Shown one piece after another: positions 1-8,751 of a stretch of DNA of 64,000 nt. Source of the stretch: Chloroflexota bacterium (GTDB lineage: Bacteria > Chloroflexota > Ktedonobacteria > Ktedonobacterales > Ktedonobacteraceae); NCBI GenBank assembly GCA_902810755.1, contig CADDYT010000011.1, forward strand, positions 9,730 through 73,729, written 5' to 3'. The position numbers and the translations under genes are program-made. Each line of letters starts with the position of its first letter. The stretch's first letter is position 1. Below the pieces are notes generated by a model. That model did no database searches. It was not told the origin of the DNA and saw nothing but the letters and a program-made list of their open reading frames with translations.

Positions 1-1
1 C

Positions 2-187
2 GTCACGCGCTTCTGCGACATCCTCAAACGCCTTGCTCAGCGCACGCAGTTCATCGTCATCACCCACAATCGTGTCACCATGACCTCCGCCCAGGTCATC
101 TATGGCGTCTCCATGGGGAGCGACAGCATCTCCCGCCTGCTTTCCCTCAAGATCGAAGAGGCCCCGGTAGCGGCAGGAGATCGTTAA
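2..187 (+). CDS. smc: Chromosome segregation protein SMC, C-terminal end (partial)
   Basis: Only the last 61 codons lie in the window, and the gene begins upstream of base 1. The tail reads ITHNRVTM, then YGVSMG and SRLLSLKIEE, which is the typical C-terminal end of the SMC ATPase head (the H-loop region just after Walker B and its following strand). SMC is the dimeric coiled-coil ATPase that organises and segregates the chromosome together with ScpA and ScpB. The stop codon is TAA at 185-187. A strong promoter for 5S rRNA follows 28 bases later, so smc is probably the last gene of its transcript. The call rests on a short stretch but the motif is distinctive. Confidence 0.8.
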   Translation, partial: VTRFCDILKRLAQRTQFIVITHNRVTMTSAQVIYGVSMGSDSISRLLSLKIEEAPVAAGDR

Positions 188-215
188 AAGAGATGAAAAA
201 TTCGTGCCAGAAGTA

Positions 216-244
216 TTGACAGGGCCTCGCGACTGTAGTAGAAT
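216..244 (+). promoter_or_regulatory. Sigma-70-type promoter of 5S rRNA
   Basis: TTGACA at 216-221 and TAGAAT at 239-244 are separated by exactly 17 bases. The predicted start is near 251, about 30 bases before the mature 5S. This gives the 5S gene its own promoter, independent of any 16S-23S operon. Confidence 0.75.
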
Positions 245-281
245 ACACCCTGTCAAGAGAGCCGCCTGTATGTGCAGGTGA

Positions 282-399
282 GATGGTGGCTATAGCGGAA
301 GGGGAACACCCGTTCCCATCCCGAACACGGCAGTTAAGCCTTCCAGCTCCGATGATACTGTGGGGGCAGCCCCATGGGAAAGTAGGACGTTGCCATCTC
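282..399 (+). rRNA. rrf: 5S ribosomal RNA
   Basis: The sequence shows the canonical bacterial 5S blocks: GGTGGCTATAGCGG near the 5' end, CCCGTTCCCATCCCGAACACG in loop B/helix III (positions 308-328), GTTAAGCC, CTCCGATGATACT, and GGGAAAGTAGGACGTTGCCA near the 3' end. The two ends, GATGGTGGC and TTGCCATCTC, pair to form helix I. The boundaries are set by that pairing and may be off by a few bases. No 16S, 23S or tRNA gene is adjacent, so this is an unlinked 5S gene between smc and an unrelated region. Confidence 0.93.
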
Positions 400-401
400 G
401 C

Positions 402-424
402 CCGCCCACACGGGTGGTTTTTTT
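402..424 (+). terminator. Rho-independent terminator of 5S rRNA
   Basis: CCGCCC (402-407) pairs with GGGTGG (412-417) over a four-base loop, and seven T residues follow at 418-424. It lies directly after the 5S 3' end. Confidence 0.8.
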
Positions 425-567
425 ACTGGCCTGCTATAGAAAGCCTGCCCGGGCGTGCGCCACTAGAATCTCTTCCCGGTCGTTCGCTACAAGTTCCTTG
501 ATGGCGACCGCTCACCCCCAACCTGCTTCTGTTCATCCGACATTGCATGACCCTTCCTTCCAAACTC

Positions 568-596
568 TTGCAAATGCCCGTTGCGTCGGCTATAGT
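568..596 (+). promoter_or_regulatory. Probable promoter before a MerR-like remnant
   Basis: TTGCAA at 568-573, a 17-base spacer, and TATAGT at 591-596. Predicted start is about 603, some 45 bases ahead of the short ORF at 647. Confidence 0.5.
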
Positions 597-646
597 GAAG
601 CGTACATATCAAAGCGCGCCTTAAGCCAGGAGGGGAGAAGCCAGAA

Positions 647-709
647 ATGGAAGAATTTACTATTGGCGAGGTGGCGCGACGGGCGAGTAATGGGCAGCCA
701 TATGAATGA
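647..709 (+). pseudogene. Truncated MerR-type regulator start (20-codon remnant or mini-ORF)
   Basis: A good ribosome site (AGGAGGGGAG, 629-638) precedes ATG at 647. The 20-residue product begins MEEFTIGEVARRA, which matches the start of the winged helix-turn-helix in MerR-family regulators, and then runs SNGQPYE to a stop at 707-709. I find no continuation of a MerR domain in any frame downstream. The likely reading is a gene whose 3' part was lost, with promoter and start left intact. A functional mini-protein or leader peptide cannot be excluded. The flanking stretches 425-646 and 710-799 hold nothing else I recognise except half of a dispersed repeat (CTCAGCATGACATG, near 762-775). Confidence 0.4.
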
Positions 710-799
710 GATACTGAAGTTCTTAGAGAGTGAAAGTATTCACTTAGTTCCCTGGTCTTGCACTCAGCATGACATGCATAAGGTCGATTGGAGGAATCT

Positions 800-1810
800 A
801 TGTACGTACTGGCTGTAGACGGAGGAAATAGCAAGACGATTGCGCTGGTGGCTTCGCTGGATGGGAAGATTCTGGGCAGTGGGCGCGGCGGTAATAGCGA
901 TGTCTACCAGGCCCAGAGATATACAGGCACTCCGCAGACAGCGATTGACAACGTCGAACATGCGGTTATGAGCGCATTGAAGGCGGCACAGGGCAAGAAG
1001 TCCGACCTCATTGCTGCCGTGTTCAGTATGGCCGGGGCTGACTGGCCGGAGGACTACGCCTACCTGCAGGCTGCAATGGAGGAACGCGGCCTGGGGCGCA
1101 ACATTCTCGTGCAGAATGATGCGATGGCCGTCCTCTATGATGGCACTGCTGATACTACGGGCGTTTCCGTTGTCTGTGGAACGGGCGCGGCCACGGGCGC
1201 TCGCGGGCCGGATGGGCGTACCTGGGCCTCGTGTCGCTGGCAGGATCAGACCGGCGGCGCCGCCCATCTTGGCCTGCTCGCCCTGGATGCCATCTACCGC
1301 TCTGAGATTGGCATAGAGCCGCCAACCTCGCTTACGCCCAGATTCCTCAAATTTTATGGTGTCGAAAAGGTCGAAGATATTCTCTATCTTTCCACCTCCC
1401 GTCTGAAGCGCACAACAAAAAGTATTGCCCTGCTCGCTCCGATCGTGCTGGATGAAGCGCAGGCAGGCGATAGCGTGGCGCGCAAGCTTGTGCTGGAGCA
1501 TGGTCGGGCCATCGGCAATTACGCGCTGGCCGCCGCCCGCATCGTCGGCCTCGAAGGCACCTCCTACCGGCTGATCCTCTCCGGCGGCCTCTTCCGCCAT
1601 CCCTCATCCCTGTTCGCTGATACCATCGTCGAACAGGTGCGAACCGGTGCGCCCGACGTGCGCCCCATGCGCTATCCCTACGAGCCGATCATCGGCGTCC
1701 TCTTCGCCGCTCTGGAAGCCGCAGGAGTCACCATCGATGAAAGCGTCTTAAACAACGTTCTCTCGACGATGCCGCCTGCTGCGCTGTTTGCGACTGTTGA
1801 GAGCGAATAG
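800..1810 (+). CDS. BadF/BadG/BcrA/BcrD-type ATPase (N-acetylglucosamine kinase-like)
   Basis: The 336-residue protein has the ASKHA fold. The phosphate-1 loop is near residues 6-11 (DGGNSKT), phosphate 2 is at about 115-125 (VVCGTGAATGARG), and a third glycine-rich site LILSGGLF lies near 255-260. This family includes N-acetylglucosamine kinases, which phosphorylate amino sugars with ATP, as well as activators of radical dehydratases. The length and the absence of a CxxC iron-sulfur motif favour a sugar kinase. The ATG at 800 was chosen because GGAGGAA ends a few bases before it. A TTG four codons upstream would overlap that site. Substrate is not identifiable from sequence. The gene stands alone. 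Confidence 0.8.
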   Translation: MYVLAVDGGNSKTIALVASLDGKILGSGRGGNSDVYQAQRYTGTPQTAIDNVEHAVMSALKAAQGKKSDLIAAVFSMAGADWPEDYAYLQAAMEERGLGRNILVQNDAMAVLYDGTADTTGVSVVCGTGAATGARGPDGRTWASCRWQDQTGGAAHLGLLALDAIYRSEIGIEPPTSLTPRFLKFYGVEKVEDILYLSTSRLKRTTKSIALLAPIVLDEAQAGDSVARKLVLEHGRAIGNYALAAARIVGLEGTSYRLILSGGLFRHPSSLFADTIVEQVRTGAPDVRPMRYPYEPIIGVLFAALEAAGVTIDESVLNNVLSTMPPAALFATVESE

Positions 1811-2024
1811 TGACTCTTTTCAGGCATATAAGGCAAAGGGCTGGCTCTGATTGTTGGTAATCCTGGTAATCAGCGTCGTGATATTCCTTTATGAAACTGT
1901 GACATAGCTCATTGCTTGCGTGGCAAGAGCAGGGTATACTTTCTCATAAAGAATATGCACGTAACCAGCTATATGCCCTTTCTGATATCAAAAATGGTCT
2001 AAACTATTGCCAGGAGATGCAATT

Positions 2025-2537
2025 ATGACGGTCCCTATCTTTATACAGCAATTAGCTGAACACGATCATCTCGGCTCTCTTACGGGAAAATATACACGCC
2101 CCGGCTTCGGCAAGTATCTTACCGCCAGTGTGAGCGTTTACCTGCTCGTCTTCGCTGCCTTTGCGTATTCGGGCGCGCTGCTCCAGGCACAGAGCTGGCT
2201 CTGTCTGGCCTTGCTGGCGGCTGGCCCCCTCTTTGTTGGCTACCTCGCATTCCGTTCCCACAACTGGGGCATTTATGAATACAGTGAAGGATTGATCTAC
2301 AACGAGGGACGCACGGTCAGCGTTGTTTCCTGGCAAGATATGGTCGCTCTGGAAAAAGGCTGCCGGGCGACTACGCGGCTCTCGCTCTCCGAAATAACAA
2401 CTTACACCGTCTGGCTGAAAGATGGCTCCAATCTGATTCTTACCTCGGATTACGACGGCATTACACATTTGCTGACGACGATTGAAGACAGGCTGGCCGA
2501 GCTGAAGTATCAAAACGAGACTGTTGTTGCAGCATGA
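2025..2537 (+). CDS. Conserved-looking membrane protein of unknown function
   Basis: A 170-residue protein with two adjacent hydrophobic segments near residues 30-50 and 55-75 (VYLLVFAAFAY; LCLALLAAGPLFVGYLAF). About 95 mostly polar residues follow and look like a small beta-rich cytoplasmic domain: YEYSEGLIY, VVSWQDMVALEKG, YTVWLKDGSNLILTSDYDG. That part resembles PH-like domains attached to paired membrane helices in several bacterial DUF families, but I cannot name one. Start: ATG 2025, preceded by CAGGAGATG. It faces the amylosucrase gene tail to tail. Confidence 0.65.
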   Translation: MTVPIFIQQLAEHDHLGSLTGKYTRPGFGKYLTASVSVYLLVFAAFAYSGALLQAQSWLCLALLAAGPLFVGYLAFRSHNWGIYEYSEGLIYNEGRTVSVVSWQDMVALEKGCRATTRLSLSEITTYTVWLKDGSNLILTSDYDGITHLLTTIEDRLAELKYQNETVVAA

Positions 2538-2547
2538 CAGATCCCGA

Positions 2548-2585
2548 CCACCTGTTCATGGCATGACATGCGGGTGGGGCTTTTT
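2548..2585 (+). terminator. Rho-independent terminator
   Basis: CCACC (2548-2552) pairs with GGTGG (2573-2577), an inner CATG/CATG pair extends the stem, and GGCTTTTT follows. It ends the 2025-2537 transcript before the convergent amylosucrase gene. Confidence 0.65.
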
Positions 2586-2608
2586 CATGTCATAGTAGGA
2601 TGCTTTCC

Positions 2609-4573
2609 TTACCCGGCTGTACATGCCTCCAGCCACATGCACTGGTATGCTTCCAGCCGTAATGGTTGTTCTGCCGTCAGTTTCTGGCCGCTGAGCAGGT
2701 CGGTGAAGCGGTAGCTGGCTCCGTACATACGCAGCTGGTTGGCGTCCATCTCCTGGGGGTAGCTGGAGAAATTCGCCACGACGAAGAGGCGCTGGCCTTT
2801 GCCGTGACGGATGTAGCCGAAGAGATGGCCGTTGCCGGTATCAACAAACTCTGTTTCGGTATCGTAGATCGCCGGTTGTTGTTTACGCAGCGCGATCAGG
2901 CGCACCAGTTCAGCGAAGATGCGACCGTGCGGTGAGCTGATGTCCTGCTCTACCCTCTCATGCCATGCCCAATCCATTGTCGGGCGGTGAACCCAGCGAC
3001 TGTCAGCCGCTTTGTACGGGTTGGCGACGAACGAGTAATCGTTCAGCATGCCGACCTCGTCGCCCAGGTAAATCAGTGGGATGCCGCCAATGCTGAAGAT
3101 GATGCTGTAGAGCAGCAGGATGCGGCGCACGGCCAGGTCGATCTGCCGTTCATCATCGGACTGGATGGCCTGCTCCAGTCCTGCCAGCGAGGCCAGAGTA
3201 CCGCAAATACGGGCATCGCCGGTGGCAGGGTTTTCCTGGAATGGCAGACCGCGCGCAAAGGAACCGGGAAAGCGCCCGGTATAGAACTGGTTCAGAAAGG
3301 CCCGATGGCCGCTCGGATTGATCCACTCCCACCAGGCATCGTTATCGTCAAATGTCCAGCCGATATCGTCATGCGAGCGCAGGTAGTTTACCCAGGTGGT
3401 ACCCGGCGGCATACGGAAACGGTGGCTCATCGATTGATCGAGCAGCTTGATCTCGCTCGTCGCCAGCGATTCCCAGAGCAGCGCCATGAGTAGCGGGTTG
3501 TAGCTAAGCTGGCACTCCTGCGGGCTGATATAGCTCATTACGTCGTCGGGGTGGACGATGGCCTCGGATTTGAAGAGCAGGGAAGGGGCCGCGATACGCG
3601 CGAGGGCATTGAAGGCGCGGATGATCTGGTGCGCCTCTGGCTGGTTCTCGCAATTCGTTCCCAGACGTTTCCAGATGAAGGCCACCGCGTCGAGGCGGAG
3701 AATTTCTACACCGAGATTGGCGATGAAGAGCATCTCCCCGGCCATCGCCCGGAAGACTGACGGGTTGGCGTAGTTCAAATCCCACTGGAAGCTGTTGAAG
3801 GTTGTCCACACCCACCTGTGCATGTCATCGCGCCAGGTAAAGCTGCCACGTCGCACGGCGGGGAAAATCTCGCGCAGTGTGCGTTCGTAGGCATCGGGCA
3901 TGGTGCGATCGGGGAAGAGAAAATAGAATTGCTCGTATTCGGGGTCACCGGCCTGTGCCAGGCGCGCCCATTCATGTTCGTCGGAAGTATGGTTGAAAAC
4001 GAAATCGAGAACCAGGCTGATGCCATGCTCCTGAAATTCACGGGCCAGCTCTGCCAGCTCTTCGGTCGTGCCGAGAGCCGGGTTGACACGGCGGTAGTTG
4101 CTGACGGCATAGCCGCCGTCACTATTGCCCGCAGGTGATTCTAATAGCGGCATCAGGTGCAGGTAGGTGAGGCCGAGTTTTTTGAAGCAGGGCAATCGCT
4201 GTCGCAGGCCGTTGAGCGTCCCGGCAAATAAATCGACGTAGCAGGTAGCGCCGACCATCTGCTGCGACTCAAACCATGTAGGATCAGACTCGCGCCGCGC
4301 ATCCAGTTGCTTGAGCCATGCCGGACGCGCAAACCAGCTGCGCGCCGCCATGCGCACGATCTCCTCAAGATGGTAGAAAAAATCGTAGTGCGCCCCATAG
4401 AGGCCCAGGAGCAGGCCAAAGAGTCGCTCCCACTCACGGCGCAGGCGTGCCTCGAATGCCCGCCAGTCGGCGGGTGCAGTCCTGATTTCTTTGCGAAAGG
4501 CGGCTTCCAGTCGCGGCCACAGACGCTTGAGCGATATGGCTGCCTGTCGTTGAATCTGCTGTGTATCAGTCAT
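2609..4573 (-). CDS. Amylosucrase (GH13 family)
   Basis: A 654-residue GH13 enzyme that builds alpha-1,4-glucan from sucrose and releases fructose. The catalytic set is visible: nucleophile D295 in ILRLDAVAF, acid/base E337 in LLFKSEAIV, transition-state D402 in LRSHDDIGW, plus [15 protein letters not shown] (about 188-202). The spacings 295-337-402 equal those of Neisseria amylosucrase (286-328-393), and the helical N-terminal domain of about 90 residues and overall length also fit. A related sucrose hydrolase of the same subfamily is the main alternative. The ATG at 4573 has GGGGGA seven bases upstream. It follows a class V aminotransferase gene on the same strand with an 86-base gap, so the two may be co-transcribed. 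No signal peptide is visible, suggesting cytoplasmic sucrose use. Confidence 0.88.
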   Translation of the reverse strand: MTDTQQIQRQAAISLKRLWPRLEAAFRKEIRTAPADWRAFEARLRREWERLFGLLLGLYGAHYDFFYHLEEIVRMAARSWFARPAWLKQLDARRESDPTWFESQQMVGATCYVDLFAGTLNGLRQRLPCFKKLGLTYLHLMPLLESPAGNSDGGYAVSNYRRVNPALGTTEELAELAREFQEHGISLVLDFVFNHTSDEHEWARLAQAGDPEYEQFYFLFPDRTMPDAYERTLREIFPAVRRGSFTWRDDMHRWVWTTFNSFQWDLNYANPSVFRAMAGEMLFIANLGVEILRLDAVAFIWKRLGTNCENQPEAHQIIRAFNALARIAAPSLLFKSEAIVHPDDVMSYISPQECQLSYNPLLMALLWESLATSEIKLLDQSMSHRFRMPPGTTWVNYLRSHDDIGWTFDDNDAWWEWINPSGHRAFLNQFYTGRFPGSFARGLPFQENPATGDARICGTLASLAGLEQAIQSDDERQIDLAVRRILLLYSIIFSIGGIPLIYLGDEVGMLNDYSFVANPYKAADSRWVHRPTMDWAWHERVEQDISSPHGRIFAELVRLIALRKQQPAIYDTETEFVDTGNGHLFGYIRHGKGQRLFVVANFSSYPQEMDANQLRMYGASYRFTDLLSGQKLTAEQPLRLEAYQCMWLEACTAG

Positions 4574-4659
4574 GGACTATCCCCCGATTGTCATGTATTC
4601 CACCGGTCAGGCCAGCATGGGTAGAGGGCTACGTACCGCGCTGGCCTGGGTGTGCAAGC

Positions 4660-5826
4660 TTACATCTCCTTCAGCGCCTGCACCAGTGTATCGATATCTT
4701 CCTCGGTGTTGTAAAAACCGGTGGAGACACGCAAGGCATGGGTTGAGTGCAGGTTGCGGATGTAGATATTGTGTTGTTGGGCCAGTTGTTTCACCACTTC
4801 CGTGTCGTCGTGACCATCGAACAGGAAAGCGGCGAGACCGCTGGTTCCGGGTTGCGGCGTGAGCAGGCTGACGCCGGGGATGCTTTGCAGGGCGTGGCAG
4901 GTGTAGGCGTTGAGGGAGGCAATACGTTTGTAAATCCAATCCATGCCAACGGTCTCCGCCATCCAGTGCAATACTGCTGCCTGCCCGGCTACGGCTGCCG
5001 TTTGTCGTCCGCCAAGCTCAAAGCGTTGCGCGGTGTCCGCAAGCTCCCATTCCACATTCTCTTCATGTTTGGCCGAAAAGTAGCCCACGTAGGTGCAGGT
5101 GACGCGGTTGAGCGATTCGCGGCGGGCATAGAGACCGCCGGTTCCATCGGGGCCACACAGCCATTTTTGCATTGGGATGGCGTAGAAATCAACGCCCAGC
5201 GCCTTCACGTCGATGGGGATGGCCCCCGCCGATTGCGCGCCATCGACCAGCACAGGAATATCCCGTTCGTGCGCGACAGCGGCCACCTCGCCCACGTCCA
5301 GTACCGCCCCGGACATCCAGCTCACATGCGAGAGGACGATCAGGCGCGTGGCCGGGGTGATCAGTTTGGCAATGGCCTGCGCGGCGGGCCGATCCCCTTT
5401 TGGGCCGAGGTCAGCAGTACGAATCACGACGCCATATCGCTCGCGTATCTGGTAAAGCGGGGCCAGCGCGCTGAAATGCTCGTGGTTGGTCGTAATTACC
5501 TCGTCGCCTGCGCGCCAGTTGAAGCCGTTGATGATAATATTGAGTCCTTCACCGGTATTATCCGTCAGCGCGGTTTCTCCGTCGTTCGCGTTCAGCAGGC
5601 GAGCCACGCCTTTGCGCGCATCTTCATAGGTATTGCCCATGCGCGTAAAAGCCGCCTCGCCCAGCCGTCCCTCGCGCCAGTCCTGCTGTAAATAGGCTTC
5701 CATTGTCTTGATGACGCACGAGGGCATGGGGCCAAAGGTGCCGGTATTGAGATAAACGTGCTCGGTAGTGGCGAGCATCTCCTGGCGAATCTGCTGCAAT
5801 AAAGTGGAATTGCTCATGTCGGCCAA
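4660..5826 (-). CDS. Class V PLP-dependent aminotransferase / cysteine desulfurase-like protein
   Basis: 388 residues with the fold type I layout. The PLP aspartate is in VLVDGAQSAG (D195, Q198), and the Schiff-base lysine K221 is in IPMQKWLCGPDGTGGLY. The N-terminal VYLNTGTFGPMP is typical of the isopenicillin N epimerase-like and SufS-like branch. No obvious active-site cysteine of the desulfurase loop is seen, so an aminotransferase, lyase or epimerase role is as likely as sulfur transfer. The TTG start at 5826 is preferred because AAGGAG lies eight bases before it. An ATG three codons later would sit too far from that site. Substrate unknown. Confidence 0.8.
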   Translation of the reverse strand: MADMSNSTLLQQIRQEMLATTEHVYLNTGTFGPMPSCVIKTMEAYLQQDWREGRLGEAAFTRMGNTYEDARKGVARLLNANDGETALTDNTGEGLNIIINGFNWRAGDEVITTNHEHFSALAPLYQIRERYGVVIRTADLGPKGDRPAAQAIAKLITPATRLIVLSHVSWMSGAVLDVGEVAAVAHERDIPVLVDGAQSAGAIPIDVKALGVDFYAIPMQKWLCGPDGTGGLYARRESLNRVTCTYVGYFSAKHEENVEWELADTAQRFELGGRQTAAVAGQAAVLHWMAETVGMDWIYKRIASLNAYTCHALQSIPGVSLLTPQPGTSGLAAFLFDGHDDTEVVKQLAQQHNIYIRNLHSTHALRVSTGFYNTEEDIDTLVQALKEM

Positions 5827-6098
5827 ATTGAAGACTCCTTTTTCTAGTTCGGTTAGTCTGGTTCCTTAGCTGTTCAACTACGGCGGTTCAAGACGAGCGA
5901 ACCGTTGATCCGCCCGGCGTTGGAGGGAGCAGCGGGCGGTGTGTTTGTCCAGCAAATAGTGCTTATCAGCAGTATATCTTATGAGGCTGCGTCATTGCCA
6001 GTTTGCCCATGTTGAGTAAGGTGGATGACGGAGAGGCATATTTCAGGTACAATAAGCCTGAAAAACATGGAAGAGGATGAAAGAGGAGCTGACAGTTT

Positions 6099-6638
6099 AT
6101 GCGTATTCGCAATTATCGTTTGGGAGATATACCGTCGCTTGTCTATATCCAGCAGGCGGCGGCGCGGGTGGACGGCACGCAGCCGTTGAGCGAGCGGGAT
6201 TTTGAGGAGTGGTTTGCCCGGCCAGAGCTTGAGCCGGAACATAACGTGTTTGTGATTACCGATGATGACGAAGCGAATGAGTGGGGGCAGGCTGGCACGC
6301 TTGAAGGGGTAGAGGGCGAGATCGTCGGATATACCGTTGTGCAATTCCGGCGCAGCGAGCATGCCTATCACTTCCTCTGCGAAGGCGCGGTACATCCCCT
6401 GCATCGCGGGCGCAGCGCAGGCTGGTCGTTACTCATTAGCGCGCTCAACCGCGCGCGTATCTCCGCATTAGAGGTGGCCTTTGAGGCGGAGCAGCAGGGC
6501 TACCCCATCTACTTCGAGGCGCTGCTCCCCGCGTATGATGTAATTGCGGAGAATCTGGCTGCTAAATGCGAGTTAGCGGCCATCGATGAGCGCACGCCGC
6601 AAGGGACAAGGCTCTACAGGCGCGAGCTTGAATTGTGA
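6099..6638 (+). CDS. GNAT-family N-acetyltransferase
   Basis: 179 residues. The N-terminal MRIRNYRLGDIPSLVYIQQ is the usual beta1-alpha1 of GNAT proteins. The acetyl-CoA loop is recognisable as VHPLHRGRSAGWSLLISAL (about residues 97-115), close to the V.P..RG.G.G..L consensus. A third segment PIYFEALLPAYDVIAENLAAKCEL matches the C-terminal half, where a side chain typically approaches the thiolate. The acceptor cannot be inferred. It starts at ATG 6099 with AGAGGAG upstream and ends 20 bases from the convergent ThyX-like gene. Confidence 0.75.
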   Translation: MRIRNYRLGDIPSLVYIQQAAARVDGTQPLSERDFEEWFARPELEPEHNVFVITDDDEANEWGQAGTLEGVEGEIVGYTVVQFRRSEHAYHFLCEGAVHPLHRGRSAGWSLLISALNRARISALEVAFEAEQQGYPIYFEALLPAYDVIAENLAAKCELAAIDERTPQGTRLYRRELEL

Positions 6639-6657
6639 TAGCTCTCACAGACGGCTG

Positions 6658-8424
6658 TCAGCTTCTATCGAAAAACTCGTCCCTGCTGGCCGGGTCTGGC
6701 CTTTTACTCAGGCGCAAGGCGGAGAGATAGGGGTCGTGTGACGCGAGAAGCTGGTTGGCCTCGTAGGCGATCTGGCGGTAATTGATGTGGCCGCCGGGGC
6801 GAGAACGCTGCATCGTGAGGTACAGCGCCTGCTTTGGGTCGCCATGCATCCAGAGATCGACGCGGTGCGCGAGCGGAAGCAGATTAAGCACGAAGGAGTA
6901 GTCGATGCTATCCTGATAGCATGTCGCAACCTGCTCAAGAAAATCCTGCAACTTGACGTAATATGCGGCTAAATCTTGCTCGAAATTGGTCTTCAGTTCG
7001 GCGAATTCAGGAACCTCCGTCAGGTAGAGGGGGAGGCCGAAGCCGCGAGCGAGGATCTGGTTGACCGTCACTTTCGTGAGTGGCTCTCCAAAGATGAGCG
7101 GGAGTGAGAAGAAACGACCCCAGGCGCGGTGGCGGTTCAGGTCGCGCAACTCCCCCAGGAAGCTCTCGATGACCAGCGTCATGTGTGTCGTGCGTGCGAA
7201 CCCCGGCAGTTCGGCGTAATTGCTGTGATCGGTGAACAGCATGGCGCTGATCCTGCCTTTGGTTTCGTTCCCCTGAGCATGTACCCACTCTAGCAGTGCT
7301 TCCCTATCGAGACCGGGCCAGAGGGTCAGTATATACTGCGCGACCAGACGATCTCCCTCTGTATAACGTGGCTCGATCATGCTGACCTGCTGCTTTACCG
7401 GCGCCGGGCTGCCTTTTTGCAGTGGGATATGCTGTAATATATTCGTTTCTGCTTGCAAAAAGCGTTTCAGTGACTGTAAATTAGTATTTGTCGTCAGAAA
7501 AGGCGCAGTGTGGCGGATCAAAGCCGGGGCTTCCGCTTTGTAGCCGAGTTGCTCTTCCTCCTCGCGTGTCGGAGCAAGCAATTTCTCGATCTGGTCGGCA
7601 ACCTTGCGATAGTAGGGAAGGGGAGCAGCCTTTAACTCGGCAAGGATACGCGACCAGTCACGGGCCGAGGTTTCAAACGACAGGCCGCTCCACTGGCCGA
7701 GCAGCAGGAAATAGCGCACGCAGTCCAGCACGCGCGAAGCCAGCGCCGTTCTTTGCTCGCGCTTCTCCATGTCAACACGATAATACTGCTCAAATGCGCG
7801 CAGCAAAATGGCCCGGTACTTTGCAAACAGTTCCAGCGAGAGTGTGCCGAATGACTGGTACTGCTCCTCTAGCTGCGCCACCTCTTCGCCCGGCAGGCTA
7901 TCCGGCAAATAGTGTTTGATGGGATGAAGAACGGCTTTGCCAAACGCGGACTGGTAGCGCGTCGATTTTTCCTGGCCAGAGTTGAGCGAGCCTTCATTAA
8001 AAAGGGCAAGACAAAAGTGCATGGGAATTTTGCCCATGTCGACGCTCAGGCGCGCCATATCGCCGACCGAAGCGTGACCGTAGCCACGAAACATCTCTTC
8101 CAGCTTCTGGTCCGGGTCGACGCCCTTTTCGCCCATTTCGTGCAGAATTTCCCAGGGCAACCCTGCCGCACGTGACTGCCGGGCGCCTGCCCATGCCCTG
8201 TGTGCGGCTGTGCGCCTTTGAGGATGCGCAACCGTTGTGGTGACAACGGTACCGCTAGAGAGGTCTTCCAGACAGATCAGGCGTAAGCCGGTGACTTCAG
8301 GGGCATAGGTAAACCAGCGATACGAACCGCTAACGAGTTCTTGTTCCGGTGAAATGCCCGTTGTTTTCTGGTCAGGTTGGTTCATATTTCGACGCGCCTT
8401 TTTGCTTTTAGTCAGCATATACAC
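6658..8424 (-). CDS. Two-lobed ThyX-like (flavin-dependent thymidylate synthase superfamily) protein
   Basis: 588 residues, more than twice a normal ThyX. The first half contains YGHASVGDMA (about 115-124) and NSGQEKSTRYQ (148-158), which resemble the ThyX histidine region and the SxNExSxRY element. The second half contains LRDLNRHRAWGRFFSLPL (around 430), which resembles the RHRxxS flavin/dUMP motif. The ThyX signature therefore appears split over two homologous halves, neither with the complete set. Whether it makes dTMP is uncertain. The start is ambiguous: GTG 8424 with AGG upstream, ATG 8418, or ATG 8385 (AACCAACC follows). Confidence 0.6.
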   Translation of the reverse strand: MYMLTKSKKARRNMNQPDQKTTGISPEQELVSGSYRWFTYAPEVTGLRLICLEDLSSGTVVTTTVAHPQRRTAAHRAWAGARQSRAAGLPWEILHEMGEKGVDPDQKLEEMFRGYGHASVGDMARLSVDMGKIPMHFCLALFNEGSLNSGQEKSTRYQSAFGKAVLHPIKHYLPDSLPGEEVAQLEEQYQSFGTLSLELFAKYRAILLRAFEQYYRVDMEKREQRTALASRVLDCVRYFLLLGQWSGLSFETSARDWSRILAELKAAPLPYYRKVADQIEKLLAPTREEEEQLGYKAEAPALIRHTAPFLTTNTNLQSLKRFLQAETNILQHIPLQKGSPAPVKQQVSMIEPRYTEGDRLVAQYILTLWPGLDREALLEWVHAQGNETKGRISAMLFTDHSNYAELPGFARTTHMTLVIESFLGELRDLNRHRAWGRFFSLPLIFGEPLTKVTVNQILARGFGLPLYLTEVPEFAELKTNFEQDLAAYYVKLQDFLEQVATCYQDSIDYSFVLNLLPLAHRVDLWMHGDPKQALYLTMQRSRPGGHINYRQIAYEANQLLASHDPYLSALRLSKRPDPASRDEFFDRS

Positions 8425-8471
8425 AAAATACCTGAGGGAACATGAGCCATTGCACTGGCATTCCCTGCCTC

Positions 8472-8502
8472 AGTATATCATTGAGTGGCTGTGCAGCGTC
8501 AA
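8472..8502 (-). promoter_or_regulatory. Possible promoter of the ThyX-like gene
   Basis: On the minus strand TTGACG (8502-8497) and TATACT (8477-8472) are separated by 19 bases, with the start predicted about 40 bases before the coding region. The spacing is long, so support is moderate. Confidence 0.4.
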
Positions 8503-8751
8503 GCTTGATACCTTTTCCCTGATCCGGCAAAACAGGCAAACAACCGCCATGACTCGTCATTGGCGCGGGACTCGCGCGATACGCCAGCAGGCGACGGCGT
8601 ACCGGACTGAGTTGCGGCACAATACGAACCTGCCTCTCCATCAGATGATGAAGGAATACGTCTGCATATTTGCGTGCGTATGGTATGGGACTGCTCGCCG
8701 CCAGCTGGCAGTGGGGAACCTCGGCCTGGCAGCGAGCAGACTATCTGATAA
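8503..8751. other. Non-coding stretch with one inverted repeat
   Basis: The 327 bases between the ThyX-like start (8424) and the HTH gene stop (8752) contain no convincing gene. Apart from the promoter above, GCTCGCCGCCAG (8693-8704) and CTGGCAGCGAGC (8726-8737) form a 12-base inverted repeat with one mismatch. It lies just past the 3' end of the minus-strand HTH gene. It lacks a T-tract but may still act as a transcript end. Confidence 0.45.

Noticed and set aside
764..1600. Long minus-strand open frame over the BadF-type kinase
   Set aside because: It is the antisense shadow of the clear ASKHA kinase; composition and motifs are those of the opposite frame.
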